Assembly: GCA_007026445.1 (NCBI GenBank)
Contig: VDMD01000002.1
Span: 1,550,001 to 1,614,000 of the forward strand
DNA length: 64,000 nt
Origin: Schizophyllum amplum
Lineage: Eukaryota; Basidiomycota; Agaricomycetes; Agaricales; Schizophyllaceae
Direction of reading: 5' to 3'
The notes under the pieces were generated by a model. It was not told where the DNA came from. It did no database searches and saw only the letters and a program-made list of their open reading frames with translations. The position numbers and the translations under genes are program-made. Below, in pieces: positions 47,656 through 60,770 of the stretch (positions are counted from its first letter, which is position 1; every line of letters starts with the position of its first letter).

Positions 47656-48228
47656 ATGGGCTCCAGCCAGAGCGTGTACATGGCCAACGCCAGTGGCCAG
47701 AAGAACTATGTCATGGCGTCGCTCAACCCCGACTGGGCCATCGTCGACTTCATTACCGATATCGGCCTGCTATTCGTCGGCGTCGAGGAGCTCAAGGCGG
47801 TGACCACCGCCGTAGAGCTGCCAGAGGCGCTTGTCACCATCCGCGACCTCTACGAGTTCCTCAAGATTGCCGCGCAGATACTCAGTGGGACGCTGTCTGT
47901 GGGCAGCCGCGGCCCGGAGGCTGCGCTCGCGCTCGTCGAGGCGTTCAGCAAGACGTCGATCCCTATCGATTACGGTGACTACAAGAACGTGAAGGATGAG
48001 GGTGTCCTGAGCATGTACCTCAGCGCGTCTGGCATCGCTGGCATGCTCGGGGCGAGCACGGTCAGCGTGATGGTGCTGAGCGGAGACGGGAAGCAGCTCG
48101 CCATGTGGAACACCGGTGCGGACGATTCGTGGATAACGACGGACGAGCAGGAGATTGTGCGCTCCAAGTACGGGTCCATCTGGCAGCGCGACCCGGGCGC
48201 GGGCACTGTGGGCTGGCTTGTCCAGTGA
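47656..48228 (+). CDS. Uncharacterised 190-aa protein
   Basis: A single-exon frame of 190 residues starting MGSSQSVYMANASGQKNYVM. I do not know a named domain. It reads as a compact globular protein with a hydrophobic first helix (DFITDIGLLFVGVEELKA) and helical ALVTIRDLYEFLKIAAQILS. A small-residue stretch follows (LSGTLSVGSRGPEAALALVE), then a beta-rich end with MLGASTVSVMVLSGDGKQLA, DDSWITTDEQEIVRSKYGSI and a final PGAGTVGWLVQ. No clear signal peptide or membrane anchor is seen. The frame could extend upstream to 47515, but the 5' UTR intron and the MGSSQS start favour 47656. The Gly at position 2 followed by Ser suggests possible N-myristoylation. Confidence 0.75.
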   Translation: MGSSQSVYMANASGQKNYVMASLNPDWAIVDFITDIGLLFVGVEELKAVTTAVELPEALVTIRDLYEFLKIAAQILSGTLSVGSRGPEAALALVEAFSKTSIPIDYGDYKNVKDEGVLSMYLSASGIAGMLGASTVSVMVLSGDGKQLAMWNTGADDSWITTDEQEIVRSKYGSIWQRDPGAGTVGWLVQ

Positions 48229-48637
48229 GGAATCTGAGAACGCATTCCCAAGGGATCGCGAGGTCGTTCAGAAATATGTGTTGTAACATGCAGTACAGAT
48301 TGTAGCAGGCGATAATCTTTGGGAAATTTGTTGGCTCGCAATGAAGACAGTCCGCCTCCGCGACATCCACGAAAATCCAATGAGCGATAGCAGATGAGGA
48401 CTTGTCGCAGTCGCAACGTTCATCTACGATTAGGGCGACCGAGTCCTGGATTGACATCGGTCGGCACACCTCATCGGAAGGTATACAAGAGAGGCGCACC
48501 AACACCTTGCAGAGCGCCCTACAGCATATCAAGTGACCTACTCATGATCAGCATCTCACATAATCGTAGGAGGACCAACTCACTGTGCGACAGTAGTCTT
48601 TCGGCACAACGCGGTCGTCATTATGGTCTCGACGAAA
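48229..48637. other. Intergenic, convergent 3' regions
   Basis: About 410 bp between the 190-aa protein (+) and DAD4 (-). No gene or repeat seen. Confidence 0.4.
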
Positions 48638-49042
48638 TCAAGCCTTTGTTCCAGCGATCCCTTCACCAGGCGCGCCGCTACGAGTGCCAGAGAAATTGGC
48701 GTTGTACATGACATTCCTCTTGTACTTCATCGCCAGCTCCGCGGCAGTCTTCACGGGCGCGTTAGCGCGAACGATTTCCTGCGGACGGCGTGATGGTCTA
48801 AGCATTATAGCGCACGCGCCAGCGAGAGGACACACATCCATGCAGGTATTGACCTCGTGAAAGGCTTCATTGCACTTGTTCTGAAAGGTCAGGGAGAATG
48901 AGATCCAAGGGGACGAGGGAGGCGGAATTGGAGGGTGGCGGAATAGAGCGATGGAAGAAAGAAATCGATAATGCGCACTTACCACGTTCTTACATATGCG
49001 CTGCAGAAGGGCAGCCTGACGCTCCGCATGAGGGTTCTCCAT
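48638..49042 (-). CDS. DAD4: DASH/DAM1 complex subunit DAD4
   Basis: Small subunit of the fungal DASH ring that couples kinetochores to microtubules. Three exons (first 48983-49042) join to 81 residues. Exon 1 starts MENPHAERQAALLQRICKNV, with the MENPH start and LLxRI pattern of Dad4. Exon 2 gives NKCNEAFHEVNTCMD and exon 3 gives EIVRANAPVKTAAELAMKYK and RNVMYNANFS with a Gly-rich end. The donor GTAAGT after exon 1 and the acceptor CCGCAG before exon 3 are clear. An in-frame Met at 49249 would add a 69-residue extension and was not chosen, because the family starts at MENPH. Confidence 0.82.
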   Translation of the reverse strand: MENPHAERQAALLQRICKNVVSAHYRFLSSIALFRHPPIPPPSSPWISFSLTFQNKCNEAFHEVNTCMDVCPLAGACAIMLRPSRRPQEIVRANAPVKTAAELAMKYKRNVMYNANFSGTRSGAPGEGIAGTKA

Positions 49043-49387
49043 GAACGGCGTGGCACCCTGTGTTTCGGATGAGTGAAGCAGAAGACAAGGTCTACGAACG
49101 TCTGCTTGGGGAAACTGGACAAGGTGTCGCGCGTCTGAATTGACCTTCGGTCCGGAGAAACCGATCCCGTGACTTTGACTGCATGTTGGACTTGCCAAAG
49201 GGACTACCAGGGCTAGGCACAATGAAGTACATAACTTAGGACAAGACATACATTCACTTCGGTGGAACCTGAGTCCGTCTACGTGTCAGTAAGGTAATTA
49301 TGCGAGTGTCAGTAAAGTAAATTCCGATACCATTACAGCAAGTGAACAGGCCGTCGGACGACTCGAGTTCCGGTGGTGTATTCACCT
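49043..49387. other. Intergenic 345 bp
   Basis: Between the DAD4 start and the 3' end of the second 7TM gene, both on the minus strand. It includes a short repeat of GTCAGTAARGTAA near 49285-49320. No gene seen. Confidence 0.4.
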
Positions 49388-50633
49388 TCAAGCTCGCCCT
49401 TCTACCACAGTATGCACACTCGTCCTATCGCACTTGATGGAAGAGTCGCTGTCGTCGCGATCTTCAAGGGCGTTGCTTTTCCTTGCCGCGGCGCTGATCT
49501 CGGCGTCTCTCGTCACCCAGACGGACGTTAGCATCACGGTCTGGTCGGCTCCGCTTGAAGACGCGCTGCTTCCTTCGAACGTGGTATACATCGTCGCGAG
49601 ACGGAAGCTGAAGCTGACGAGAACGCTCAGACTGGCCACGACCATGCTGATAGACGTCTGTCCAAAGAAATTGGTCAGAACAACGCGCAGAACGGTTCAG
49701 AAGAGCTTCGCACCTCGAACGCGGCCGCGAGCCATTGATCTAGGTAGCTTCGGGCCCATATGCAGTAAGCATGGGCCAGAGACGCCTACGTTATCTTTCA
49801 AGTTACAGCTCATTGCAACGCAGCTTGAAGTACCCACCACTGTCGTAAAAAGACAAGCCGAAAAGACGATAGTGAGCCGTACGCGTTGAGGTTTGGTCAA
49901 GTCCGAATTCCAGATCATGCGAGCCGGGGTCAGGCAGAGGATGAGATCCGTGAAAACGGCCGCTGCATAACAGTCAGTGTGAGGACGAACAAACTGATTG
50001 GCATTTTTACGAACTGGTGAGCTGCGCAATCGCCACGCTACTTCCGAGAGGACATTGTCTAGTCGTCGTCTTCCAATCAGGGTGCTTTTCGCAATGGACG
50101 ATGGCCTGTGTAGTGAGGAACAACCACATGCCGAAGAATGCGACGGCCATGGCACGCAACCAGTTGTCGTAGGTGGGGGTTATGCGCTTGATCGTGCATA
50201 GGATGGAAAATCGGGAAGACCATACGCAAGCGTAGAATCCGGCGTCCGCACTGTAAGAAATTATCAGCACCACCTTTGAGCGAGAGATAGAGTGCGAACA
50301 GATAGTACGCGGTCACAATAGTCAGCTGGGACATGGAGTCTGTAGGGTGCGTTAGTGTGCTGCTCAGACAGGATGGTGCGTGTTACGTACCTGACGGATG
50401 AATGATGATTAGGACGCCTGTGAGCATGAGCGCGCAGGAGGCGATGGAAAAGCTGGCCCAGAAATCGTCCCAGCATAACAGGCCGTCATGAACACGGACA
50501 GCGAGTCGACAGCATGTAACGACAGTGGCAATCGTGAACAGGGCAATGCCTGCATCTGCAGAGTCGCGCGTTCAGCTTACATGGCCAGGAGAAAGTCAGG
50601 CCGCTCACCGTGCACAACACCGATCGTGATCAT
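49388..50633 (-). CDS. 7TM rhodopsin-domain integral membrane protein (copy 2)
   Basis: Paralogue of the 7TM gene at 20.2 kb. The ATG at 50633 gives MITIGVVH, and the next exon DAGIALFTIATVVTCCRLAV. Later parts are CWDDFWASFSIASCALMLTG, ILIIIHPS, FYACVWSSRFSILCTIKRIT, AVAFFGMWLFLTTQAIVHCE, KTTTRQCPLGSSVAIAQLT, VFTDLILCLTPARMIWNSDL and SLAHAYCIWARSYLDQWLAA. The last exon is SISMVVASLSVLVSFSFRLA plus a Ser/Asp-rich tail ending VVEGRA. Exon positions and the split codon H|D after the first exon agree with copy 1. Motif order and helices match throughout; the tails differ. The ligand is unknown. Confidence 0.78.
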
Positions 50634-51179
50634 GTTGTCTCAGATTCCGCTGGCTCGTCGCGTGCAGGAATCAGTGGGGAGCAACCGACGACGGCTGAGG
50701 ACGCTCGAACGAGGACGTGGCTCGAGTTAAGCTTCGACTAGCGTGGGCGTAGGTGGGATGGACGCAGAGTGGGCCCGACCTTCCCCCGACCTCGCAGTGA
50801 TGGGGGTATATAATACCGGCGGATGCAGTGGATGGATTATTTTACAAGGCGAAAAGATCTGGCGGAGAGCGCGAGTCGGGCGCGAGCAGCAGCGCATGCA
50901 CGATGTGAGACTCGGTACCGGGATGAGACAATGACACTTTTAAATTGGTGAAAGATTACAGAGGCAACGATTGTAGTCATACTGTCGGTCTTCTCGGTCT
51001 CCGGCGAGGCAAAAGAGGGACTGTTCAAAGCCGCGACGCAGATCTCGAAGACGCAAGCAAGAGGGACGCGGGAGAGGATCGTGACGGCGCTGGAGTCGGG
51101 TGACATTGTGGCGCCGCCGGCGCCGGCAGTAGCCGCCACTCCGGTCCCGGCCCGGAGTTCAACTTCGACCGCGACCACC
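50634..51179. promoter_or_regulatory. Divergent region between 7TM copy 2 and ATE1
   Basis: About 550 bp. A TATATAA sequence lies at 50807-50813 and could serve a plus-strand transcript. Short frames on both strands translate to low-complexity sequence and are not called. Confidence 0.4.
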
Positions 51180-52994
<1,815 letters not shown>

Positions 52995-53297
52995 ACGGAA
53001 CGCGCCAGCTCACAGCGGACGGCGGAACTGAAGACCAACGAGCGCTTCGAGGGCTCGGAAGACTTCCGAGTTCACTAGTAGTTGTCATAGCGCCTTCCGT
53101 ATTGCCAGAGCTCCGTCAGATACTACACTAGCCCATCTAAGGTCTACAGATTACAAGGTGTCAGATTGCAAGGAAATGAAGTGAGGAAGTCGAACGAAGA
53201 TCATGCAGGGTGATAGCAAATCAGAGGGTATGAGGGTAGAAAGACGCATGAAGGGACTCAGAGACGCAATCCAGTCATTTAGGTGGAACCGAAGATT
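52995..53297. other. Intergenic, convergent 3' regions
   Basis: About 300 bp between ATE1 (+) and the ketopantoate-reductase-like gene (-). Nothing further seen. Confidence 0.4.
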
Positions 53298-54836
53298 CTA
53301 GTGCTTCGACGCGAAAAAGTACGATGAGATAAGGCGCGAGATTGAGGCGACGCCGTCCAAGAAAGAAGAAGTTGCGGGTGTGACAGGTGAAGGCGCTGGG
53401 ATGGCGGTCTTTTCGGTCTTGGGAGTAGTTGCCCTCTGCTCCCGCTCTCGTAGAATCTGGTTCTGGATGATAAGGAGTAGACCGTATATGGTTTCCGTGC
53501 GCTGCATTGTCATGTAAGCGATAATCGCGAGACACGACACTTCTTTGCGAACCGGTATGGACACGCCTTGCTCCTTCGCCAGCCGAACAATCTCGCCCCA
53601 GATGACCTCGACTTCGATGGGATCACCGTGCTCGATGTCGAGCATTGCACTAGGCTTGTGCGCCGCCTGCGGTGTCGACTGGCCCCGGCGCGTCATCTCC
53701 AGCGCGTCTGAGGCCCAAGTCGCAGGAATGCCATCGACGGAGTCCGGCGTGAATCCGAGGGAGTGGCCGAGTATCACCATCTCGTCCAGGACACCTTTGA
53801 TGACGGGGATGGCGTACTCCTCTATTTGCTGCGCAGTAGAGGGATGCACATAGATGGTGTATGTGTGCGAGGGGTCGGAAGGGGGTGGGCGAAAGAAAGC
53901 GGTGAAGGGCGACCTGTTGGACGATCAGCCCAGTATCTTCGACCGAGAAGGCAAGACACACATACCTCGTCAACGAGCACACGCCCGAGAACGTTACATT
54001 CAGAGCATTCTTCGCGTACTTGCGCCGCTGGATCTCGGGCACGATCTCTGCCGTGCCACCGCCCGAGACAAATATGTCAGCGAGCTCTTCCAGCGCGGCC
54101 TGCTCCTCCGGTGTATTCAACGTGGTTGTCATGTTCTTGTGCCGATACACGCCCATTACGACGCGGTCCATGTCATTGTGTTGCACGGAATTCGGGCCGA
54201 GGAGGTTGGCCATGATATAGAGTGCGGTGCTGATGATGCGGGCAGACGGAGCAAAGGCCGAAAGAGCCTCATATAGATCCTTCTCGACGTTGAGACCGTT
54301 CTGGAGCAGAACATAGGTGGGTTGGGGGAAGCGGACTGCGTATGGCGCCGAAATGAGAGGGGCAAGAATCTTGGAGGTTTTGACCACATCCGGAGTGCAT
54401 TTCGTTGCGACAAAGACGTGAGAGTATGGTCTGTCCGCCGCCGCCGCTACGGACTTGACCACTATTCACAGAAGCAGTCGGTGAACCGTTGGCAGGTCGC
54501 AATCGGAAAGACTAACCTCGATGCGGCTTCCACCGCTGTATCTCACCGAATTTCAGGCTCTTGAAATTCACGCCCTCATCTATGAGGCCATGTTAGCGCC
54601 GAGACGAGCAAGCACATGTGACATTACTCACTGCAAACAAGGTCGTAATTGCTACGTGCGACGACAGTTACGTTGACTTTGCTAGAGTTCTGTAGGATCA
54701 TGGAGACTGGCACGTGAAGTCAGCAAGGCTAGCGAGCAATGCCACGAGCATTCGTCCGAACCCAGTACTCACATACTGCACCAACAGCACCAAAGCCAAT
54801 CAGGAGAACATCTTTGCGGGGAGTAGGGGCACCCAT
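53298..54836 (-). CDS. 2-dehydropantoate 2-reductase (ApbA/PanE) family protein
   Basis: NADPH-dependent reductase of the ketopantoate reductase family; classical members make pantoate for coenzyme A, but fungi have several paralogues of unknown role. The ATG at 54836 starts MGAPTPRKDVLLIGFGAVGA with the Rossmann motif GFGAVGA. Then come VNVTVVARSNYD, FGEIQRWKPHRVVKS, SHVFVATKCTPDVVKT, TYVLLQNGLNVEKDLYEAL, ALYIMANLLGPNSVQHND and the catalytic-Lys region RRKYAKNALNVTFSGVCSLT. The C-terminal domain reads AIPVIKGVLDEMVILGHSLG, KPSAMLDIEHGDPIEVEVIW, the GEIVRLAKEQGVSIP block, and ends YFFASKH. A Pro/Thr-rich insert precedes the last residues. Confidence 0.85.
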
Positions 54837-55932
54837 AGTGTTATTGAAGCGTCCAGATACAGCAACGTGTAACTCGAGCTCGAAGCGCCCACAAATCCTG
54901 AGATGAATTTACCCAGCAGACGGTCGCGAAGACAAGCCAGACGGAGAACGGCGCGAAGGGGGTGGTGGGCCGCACGCCATTCTCATCCTTTATACGCGCT
55001 GCCTTGCGCGCGATACATGGCCGGATCTTGCGACAGACGCAAACATGGAATATCTAATCAACGAGTGATGTTTGGTCAAAATCAGCACGTCGAGCTCCCG
55101 GAACTTGAAGCGTGACTGACAACATTAACAAACTGTCACTGAGCTGACGCACCTCCGCCTGCCGTACTTATATGGTGCATCGAGCGCGATAAGTATGGGG
55201 AACGACTCCGAACGAGGGACGACGACGGCACAAGCGCCCCATCACGGTGGGCTTGCGCCTTCGCGTGCAGCAAGATCCGGCGCAAGCGCGGCAGAAGCGC
55301 GGTAGGCAACGTGCTCGTCCTCGCCCGCATCTCCTGCGTGCCGTTCCAGGCCGAGCTGAGCTAAGTGCGAGATTGCGCGCGCCACTGTGAGGACGAAGCG
55401 ATGCGTCAGTTACGCGACTGGGGAAAGGAGGTGAATCGCGTCGAGACTAGATACACGGTCCTGTCGATGCGCAAGCTCAAGGGGTGCCGATGGCAGCCAT
55501 GACTGGTGCGGTGGGATCCTCAGGCAGGAAGGCAACGCACATCAAGCACAGGTTGAGTTTCCTTCATAAACACTTCGCTTCCATTTGACCTGTGCATACA
55601 TATACACGCAAGAATCAGTCTACAGATTGTCCAATCGTCAGTTTAAGCTACAGCGTTCGGAATCCGGAATATAGGAAACAGTAGTCTTGAGACCCGAATC
55701 GTTCCAGCTACATAGCCTCGCCTTGCAAAGGGATGCAAGGACAGCAAAAGGGATAAAGAAGCCAGAACGGCACCAGATATTATAACACATACTGAAGATA
55801 GTTGTTCCGCAAAAGTACGGGGAGCAGCATAGGCGCACCATGGAATTGCAGGCGAAAATAACGGTGAGCGGGCAGTAGGGAGGAAATGAGGAAGCTACTC
55901 ACAACATCACACAGCACCAAAGATAGACAGCA
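54837..55932. other. Intergenic about 1.1 kb
   Basis: Minus-strand genes lie on both sides. No exon chain or RNA gene could be supported; the few frames are Arg/Ser-rich shadows. It should hold the promoter of the reductase-like gene and the NCS1 3' UTR. Confidence 0.4.
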
Positions 55933-56752
55933 CTATACAAGGCCATCGTACAGCGATAATGCCTACAAGGGCGTTAGCGTCGTTCGTAACGTCCGAAGCT
56001 GACCTCATACCTGTACGATTGTCGGGTCCTGCTTGCTGCCCTCAACGAACTCGTCGAACGTGAGTTTTGCATCCTTGTCCCTGTCCATGTTACGGAAGAT
56101 CTTGTCTACACGCTGGAGCGATGTTCAGCACTGGTTTGTCGTACACGCAAGTCGGAGTATTACCTTCTCTGGTGTATCTTCGTCAGACGGCAATTTGACC
56201 ATTTCTCCTGTCATCTTGTATATGGACTGGACGATTTGGAGCATTTCGTCGTATGTGATGGTGCCGTCCTTGTCGATGTCATATAATTGGAAGGCCCCTG
56301 CAGCCCAGTCAGCGAGCCACCACGAAACAGAGCCTTGCCGCCAACGCACACTTGAGCTTCTCGTCCAGCCGCCCGCGACTGGTAACACTGAGCGCGCAGA
56401 TGAACTCCTTGAAGTCGATGGTGCCGTTCTTGTTCTCATCGAATACGTTGAATACGTAGTCTGCAAACTCGCCAGGGTCACCGAAGGGGAAGAACTGCTT
56501 GTATATCCGCGAGAACTCCGTCTTGTCGAGCTGACCGGAGGGACAATCCTTGCGGAAGCCCTTATACCTAGGGAGAGGTGAGAGGCCGTATGATGTCAAG
56601 TGGGTAGGGAGCACCATTGCTGGAGCTCCTTCTTGTCGACTATACGGTCATCAGGATTGGCACGCGAGAGCAGTGGCTGGGGGCGCACAGTAGGTGTTCT
56701 TCTGAAGGTCTGCCAGCTGTTCGGGCGAGAGCTTGGACTGCGATTTGCCCAT
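55933..56752 (-). CDS. NCS1: Neuronal calcium sensor / frequenin
   Basis: Myristoylated EF-hand calcium sensor (yeast Frq1), activator of phosphatidylinositol 4-kinase. The start at 56752 gives [20 protein letters not shown], with Gly2 as the myristoylation site. The codon T|TC split gives [14 protein letters not shown]. Then come the EF-hand-like [20 protein letters not shown], the functional EF hands in [15 protein letters not shown] and [17 protein letters not shown], and [20 protein letters not shown], ending with [18 protein letters not shown]. The first EF hand lacks acidic ligands, as in the family. All blocks match Frq1-type proteins in order and length. Divergent with the Cys-motif gene at about 420 bp. 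Confidence 0.95.
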
Positions 56753-57171
56753 CGTGAAGAGCGTCGATGAAGGAGCAACCAATCAGTCACCGCTGCTGTG
56801 GAGTGACGCGAGTCACGGACTGCGCCGGTCCGATTGGCCGGACTGCGGGGCGGCTGACTTTAAGTTTGGCGGCGCGACGGGGTCAGCATCGTGGTCGCAC
56901 CTCGAGGCGTATAAGCGTTGAATGAACTGAGTCGGCCCATTAAAGTCGTCGGGAGTCTTGTATCGGTACTGCATCCTATTTCTCACTTTACCCTGCTCTT
57001 CGTTGACGGGCTGCGTTCCCAATGCTCTTCATCACCAGGCCACATGCTTCTACGCTCAGATCTAATCAAAACGCCCTTTATCAACCCTCTCTCTTCCCTC
57101 TTCTCCTCCCGCGCCCACGCACACCACAACTTTTCGAGATCACCCGTCCGCCGTCCTAGCCGCTGCCCACG
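56753..57171. promoter_or_regulatory. Divergent promoter of NCS1 and the Cys-motif gene
   Basis: About 420 bp between the two starts. A CT-rich stretch (about 57080-57115) lies shortly before the plus-strand gene. No specific site is claimed. Confidence 0.4.
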
Positions 57172-58619
57172 ATGTGCTACGCTTACGGTTCCATCGATCA
57201 GGCTACCAAGACTTGTCCTATGTGCAAAGTGTTCCCGCATGGCCGGTGCGTTGCACGCCTCGCCTTTGTCCCCGCACGCACTCACGGAAGCATTTCAGCG
57301 GTTGCCCTCACTCCCGGGACGTCTGCAGAAACAGAGCGAACCATCCGCGATGCGATGTGGTCTATCTCAAGAACGCTGAAGGTGCGCATCATCTGTACTG
57401 GTCCCATCGTCGGACCACGAGGCTGGGCGCTTATGCCGCATTGCAGTGGACACATTCAACGGATGCGGTTATTGCAAGGTGCATCATCTCCACACTTTAG
57501 TAGTTCTCCGCGCTGATTCTTTCCAAGTGGGCCAAGACCAATCCGCCTGCGAAATCGGCTGGGTACTCGAATCAAGGATGGCCTGGGTGTTGCCGCCCCC
57601 CTACCCCGTCCGAATACAAACTTATACCTGCAGCGGATTGGAAAGCCGTTAGCATCGTCCACCACATCCCTATCCCGACTGATGTTCGTATGATGCTTGA
57701 GCGCGCGGCGCCACCGATGCGTACCCAGTCTGGCAGTCCCACCGGTCGCAATCCCGGCAGCCCCTCGGTTCCCGGGAAGACGATGCCCCAGCTTGACCGC
57801 CGCAATAGCAACCCTTCGCCCAACCCCAGGCCGAAGTGGGGCTCATCGACGCCACCCAAGACGCGCAGCCCCCAACTACCTCGAAGCGGGTCGGCGGAGC
57901 GCGATAGGCCTTCTGCAGGTTCGCCTCCTGGCGGCAAGGGCGTCGACCTGGATCCTTCGTCCCGTAAATCTGGCGAACACGAAGGCACAGTCTCTCGCCG
58001 CCAGGCCGCGACAGCGAAATCGTCGTCCAGCATACCTGTTTCCCAGGTCACGTTCCACAGCAAGGGGAGCACTCCACCGAGCTCGAAGACCGGCAGTCCG
58101 CCAGGAAGCCTAGCGTCCGTCAGTACTAGGAACGGCGAGCCTCGCAGCGCCTCAAAACGTGGCGCGACATCCGAACGTCGCGGTACCGTCACCCAATCAT
58201 CTGCACCGCAAGTGTCGCTGGCCACGTCTTTGGCAGCCCTCAATATATCCAAGACCAAGTCGTCGTCTTCGCACTCATCCAGCGCGTCATCTATCTCCGA
58301 TGCGTCGTCGTCGAGTGGCAGTATGACTGACGGCACAGTAACGAGCGATGGCGGATTCACGGATTATTTATCCGACGATGTAAGCCTCTAGCGCCCATAT
58401 ATTTGTGCATCGCTGACCTTTGCACAGAGCGAGGAGGAGCTTCAGCGGCAAGCAGAAGCGAAGGCCGTGCTCGTTGCGCAAGAGGAGGCTCTGCGTGCGC
58501 AGGCCACTGCGGAGGAGATGGAGTTCAAGGCCGCTCGTCAGCAGCTAGTTCACGTCGACCTCCGCCCTCCCCGCAACTGGGCGAACCCGAGCCGCGAGCG
58601 TGTGGCGCAGAGGACCTGA
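57172..58619 (+). CDS. Uncharacterised protein with N-terminal CxxC motifs and Ser/Pro-rich region
   Basis: The N-terminal exons join as MCYAYGSIDQATKTCPMCKV, FPHGRNRANHPRCDVVYLKN, AEVDTFNGCGYCKFSALILS and KWAKTNPPAKSAGYSN. CPMC and CGYC, with single Cys residues between, could bind zinc. A middle block reads SEYKLIPAADWKAVSIVHHI, then a long basic Ser/Pro-rich, probably disordered region to about 58380. After an intron comes an acidic/Gln-rich coiled part (SEEELQRQAEAKAVLVAQEE) and a short end VHVDLRPPRNWANPSRERVA. TGA lies at 58617-58619. The first 57 residues look like a small structural domain. I do not know a named family; the intron chain in the first 350 bp was chosen by frame. Confidence 0.72.
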
Positions 58620-59235
58620 CAGGGCATGGTCGCCGGTCATATCGACCTATGGAAACGGCTACGACCACCTCGGGTCTGTTCGCAAACACGATCTTGCCAC
58701 GCGGACATATCGAGGCTTTGATGTGGCGCAATCTGCGACTGGGACTGTGTTGTATGGATCCATCCTCTTCGTCTCCTTCTCTCTACCGTGTACACGCGAA
58801 TAGGCGAAAAAAATCACTGTCCTTCTCTCTCGTGGCTCTCATCATCTCTCATCATCTCTACGAAGATACTGACCCGCATCTAACACTCATGTATGCTTTT
58901 GAAGTTTCCTTGTCGCGCATCATCTACACGCCCCGTACGTGTCTGCTCCCTGCTGTTGTCATACTCGAGGCATTCCTGTATCTATATCAACGCGTTTATG
59001 TGGCATAGTGCCTGCGTGTACTACCCTGTAAATACTTATGGTACTTCAGACTGACGGGGTCTGCTCCTTATACCATCATCATGATTTATGACCTTACCTG
59101 AAGTTCAACTTGGAGAATACAAACGCAGCCGGCTTTTCGGGCCATTTGCCGTACTCTGCTCTTAACGGTGGTCAGTGGTCGCGTCCTGTGCTATCACGAC
59201 GGCAAGAACAGACCTGGCGCCTCCTTCGCTCTGGC
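58620..59235. other. Intergenic 616 bp
   Basis: Plus-strand genes on both sides; it holds the 3' UTR of the Cys-motif gene and the PROPPIN promoter. Small frames in it are not supported. Confidence 0.4.
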
Positions 59236-60770
59236 ATGAATCTCGCCAGACATTCCATATCCTCAATCAGTCCAATCCGCGTATTCGATGCGCGCTTCGA
59301 CCCCGCTTGCGAGATCTTCACGGCAGCCACTCCTGCAGGCTTCGCCGTCTATCGAACATGCCCTCTGGAGCTCGTGCGTAAACGAGGTGTGTGCGATGTA
59401 TCCTCATACGATGGGCGGCATTGCTGACATCTGACAGAACTTACGGGCGGGACACTGTCCATGGTAGTCCCGCTGCACACATCATCCTTGTTATTCCTTG
59501 TTGGGGGCGGACGGAGTCCACTATATCCACCCAATAAGGTTATCTTCTGGGACGATATACTAGGCACTGAAGTCGCCGAACTCGAGTTTAGGGAACGTGT
59601 GCGTGGCGTGGCCTGTCGCCGAGGATGGCTGGTCGTTGCGCTACGGCGACGCGTCGTGATCTTCCAACTCAGCGTCGACGAGCCACAAGTACGACGGCAT
59701 GCCGAATACGATACATGCGAGAACCTGAGAGGTGCGAAGCTAGCTCGGCCAATCTGCGCATGGCTCATCATAGAACAGGGCTCGCTGCGCTCGCAACGGC
59801 GCCTCACTCCACCTTGCTTGCAATACCAGGCCGGCAGATGGGTCACGTCCAACTTATCCACCTCCCTCCATGCGCACCTCCCCCGCCCACTCCGAATAGG
59901 CCAGCGCCCCCGCTCAAACCTCCACCTGCCCCTAACAAACGCCCCGTTCCTATGATCATTGCGCACGATAGCGCGCTGACCACGCTCACCGTAACACTGT
60001 CCGGCAGGTTGCTCGCCACGACGTCGTCGCGGGGAACGCTTGTCCGAGTGTGGGATGCGTATTCGGGCAACAAGACACGCGAGCTACGACGAGGAACGGA
60101 CAAGGCGGATATCTATGGCGTCGCCTTCCGACCGGATGAACGGGAGCTTTGCGTATGGAGCGACAAGGGCACTGTGCATATCTTCGCGCTCGGTGCCAAC
60201 GCGGCCAATCGCCAATCGTCGCTGTCCCAGCTGTCTCAATACCTCTCGCTGCCCAAATACCTGAGCTCCGAATGGTCCTATGCTCAGTATCGCATTCCTA
60301 CACAGTCAGCGCATATATCGATTTCAAGCGCTGGAAAGCAGGAAGGAGAGCGCGTCGACGAGGAGCGGTGCGTCGTCGGGTGGATAGAGGCAGAATCGAC
60401 TGCGCCCCTACCATCACGACCGCAAAGTCCGGGAGAGAGGGCACAGAATCGTCGCTCGTCAGTGAGCTCCACGGCAGCGGGGCGCGAATTTCAGCTGGTC
60501 GCCCTCACATATACCGGTGGTTGGTACCGACTTGTGCTTCCGAAGATCGTATCGCTTTCAGGTGCGGGGCCTGGTCTTGCGAGCCCACCTGGACGATCGA
60601 CATCCATGGCGGGATCCCCACCACGACAACATGCGCGTTCGACGAGTGGATCTTCGAACATGAGCCGCCCTGACAAGGGGAAGGGGAAGGAAAGGGATAA
60701 GGAGAAGGAGACCACAGACTGCACCCTCGTCGAGTTTAGACGATATGGCCGATGGGACGGATGGGCTTGA
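59236..60770 (+). CDS. HSV2: PROPPIN WD-repeat protein, WIPI3/WDR45B/HSV2 type
   Basis: Phosphoinositide-binding seven-blade propeller acting in autophagy or endosomal membranes. The ATG at 59236 gives MNLARHSISSISPIRVFDAR, then FDPACEIFTAATPAGFAVYR, and after an intron ELTGGTLSMVVPL with FLVGGGRSPLYPPNKVIFWD. The second intron joins CENLRG to LAALATAPHSTLLAIPGRQM, GHVQLIHL. Blade 5-6 shows STRGTLVRVWD-like SSRGTLVRVWDAYSGN and the phosphoinositide motif ELRRGTDKADIYGVAF (LRRG). It continues with LCVWSDKGTVHIFAL and QLSQYLSLPKYLSSEWSYAQ. A Pro-rich loop (PPPPTPNRPAPPLKPPP) and a Lys/Glu-rich C-terminal insert are longer than in yeast. The choice of HSV2 over ATG18 rests on the LRRGTDKA form. 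Confidence 0.88.

Noticed and set aside
48638..49249. 203-codon frame with an N-terminal signal-like segment read as one secreted protein
   Set aside because: The frame runs through two introns. The spliced product from the inner Met matches Dad4, which starts at MENPH.
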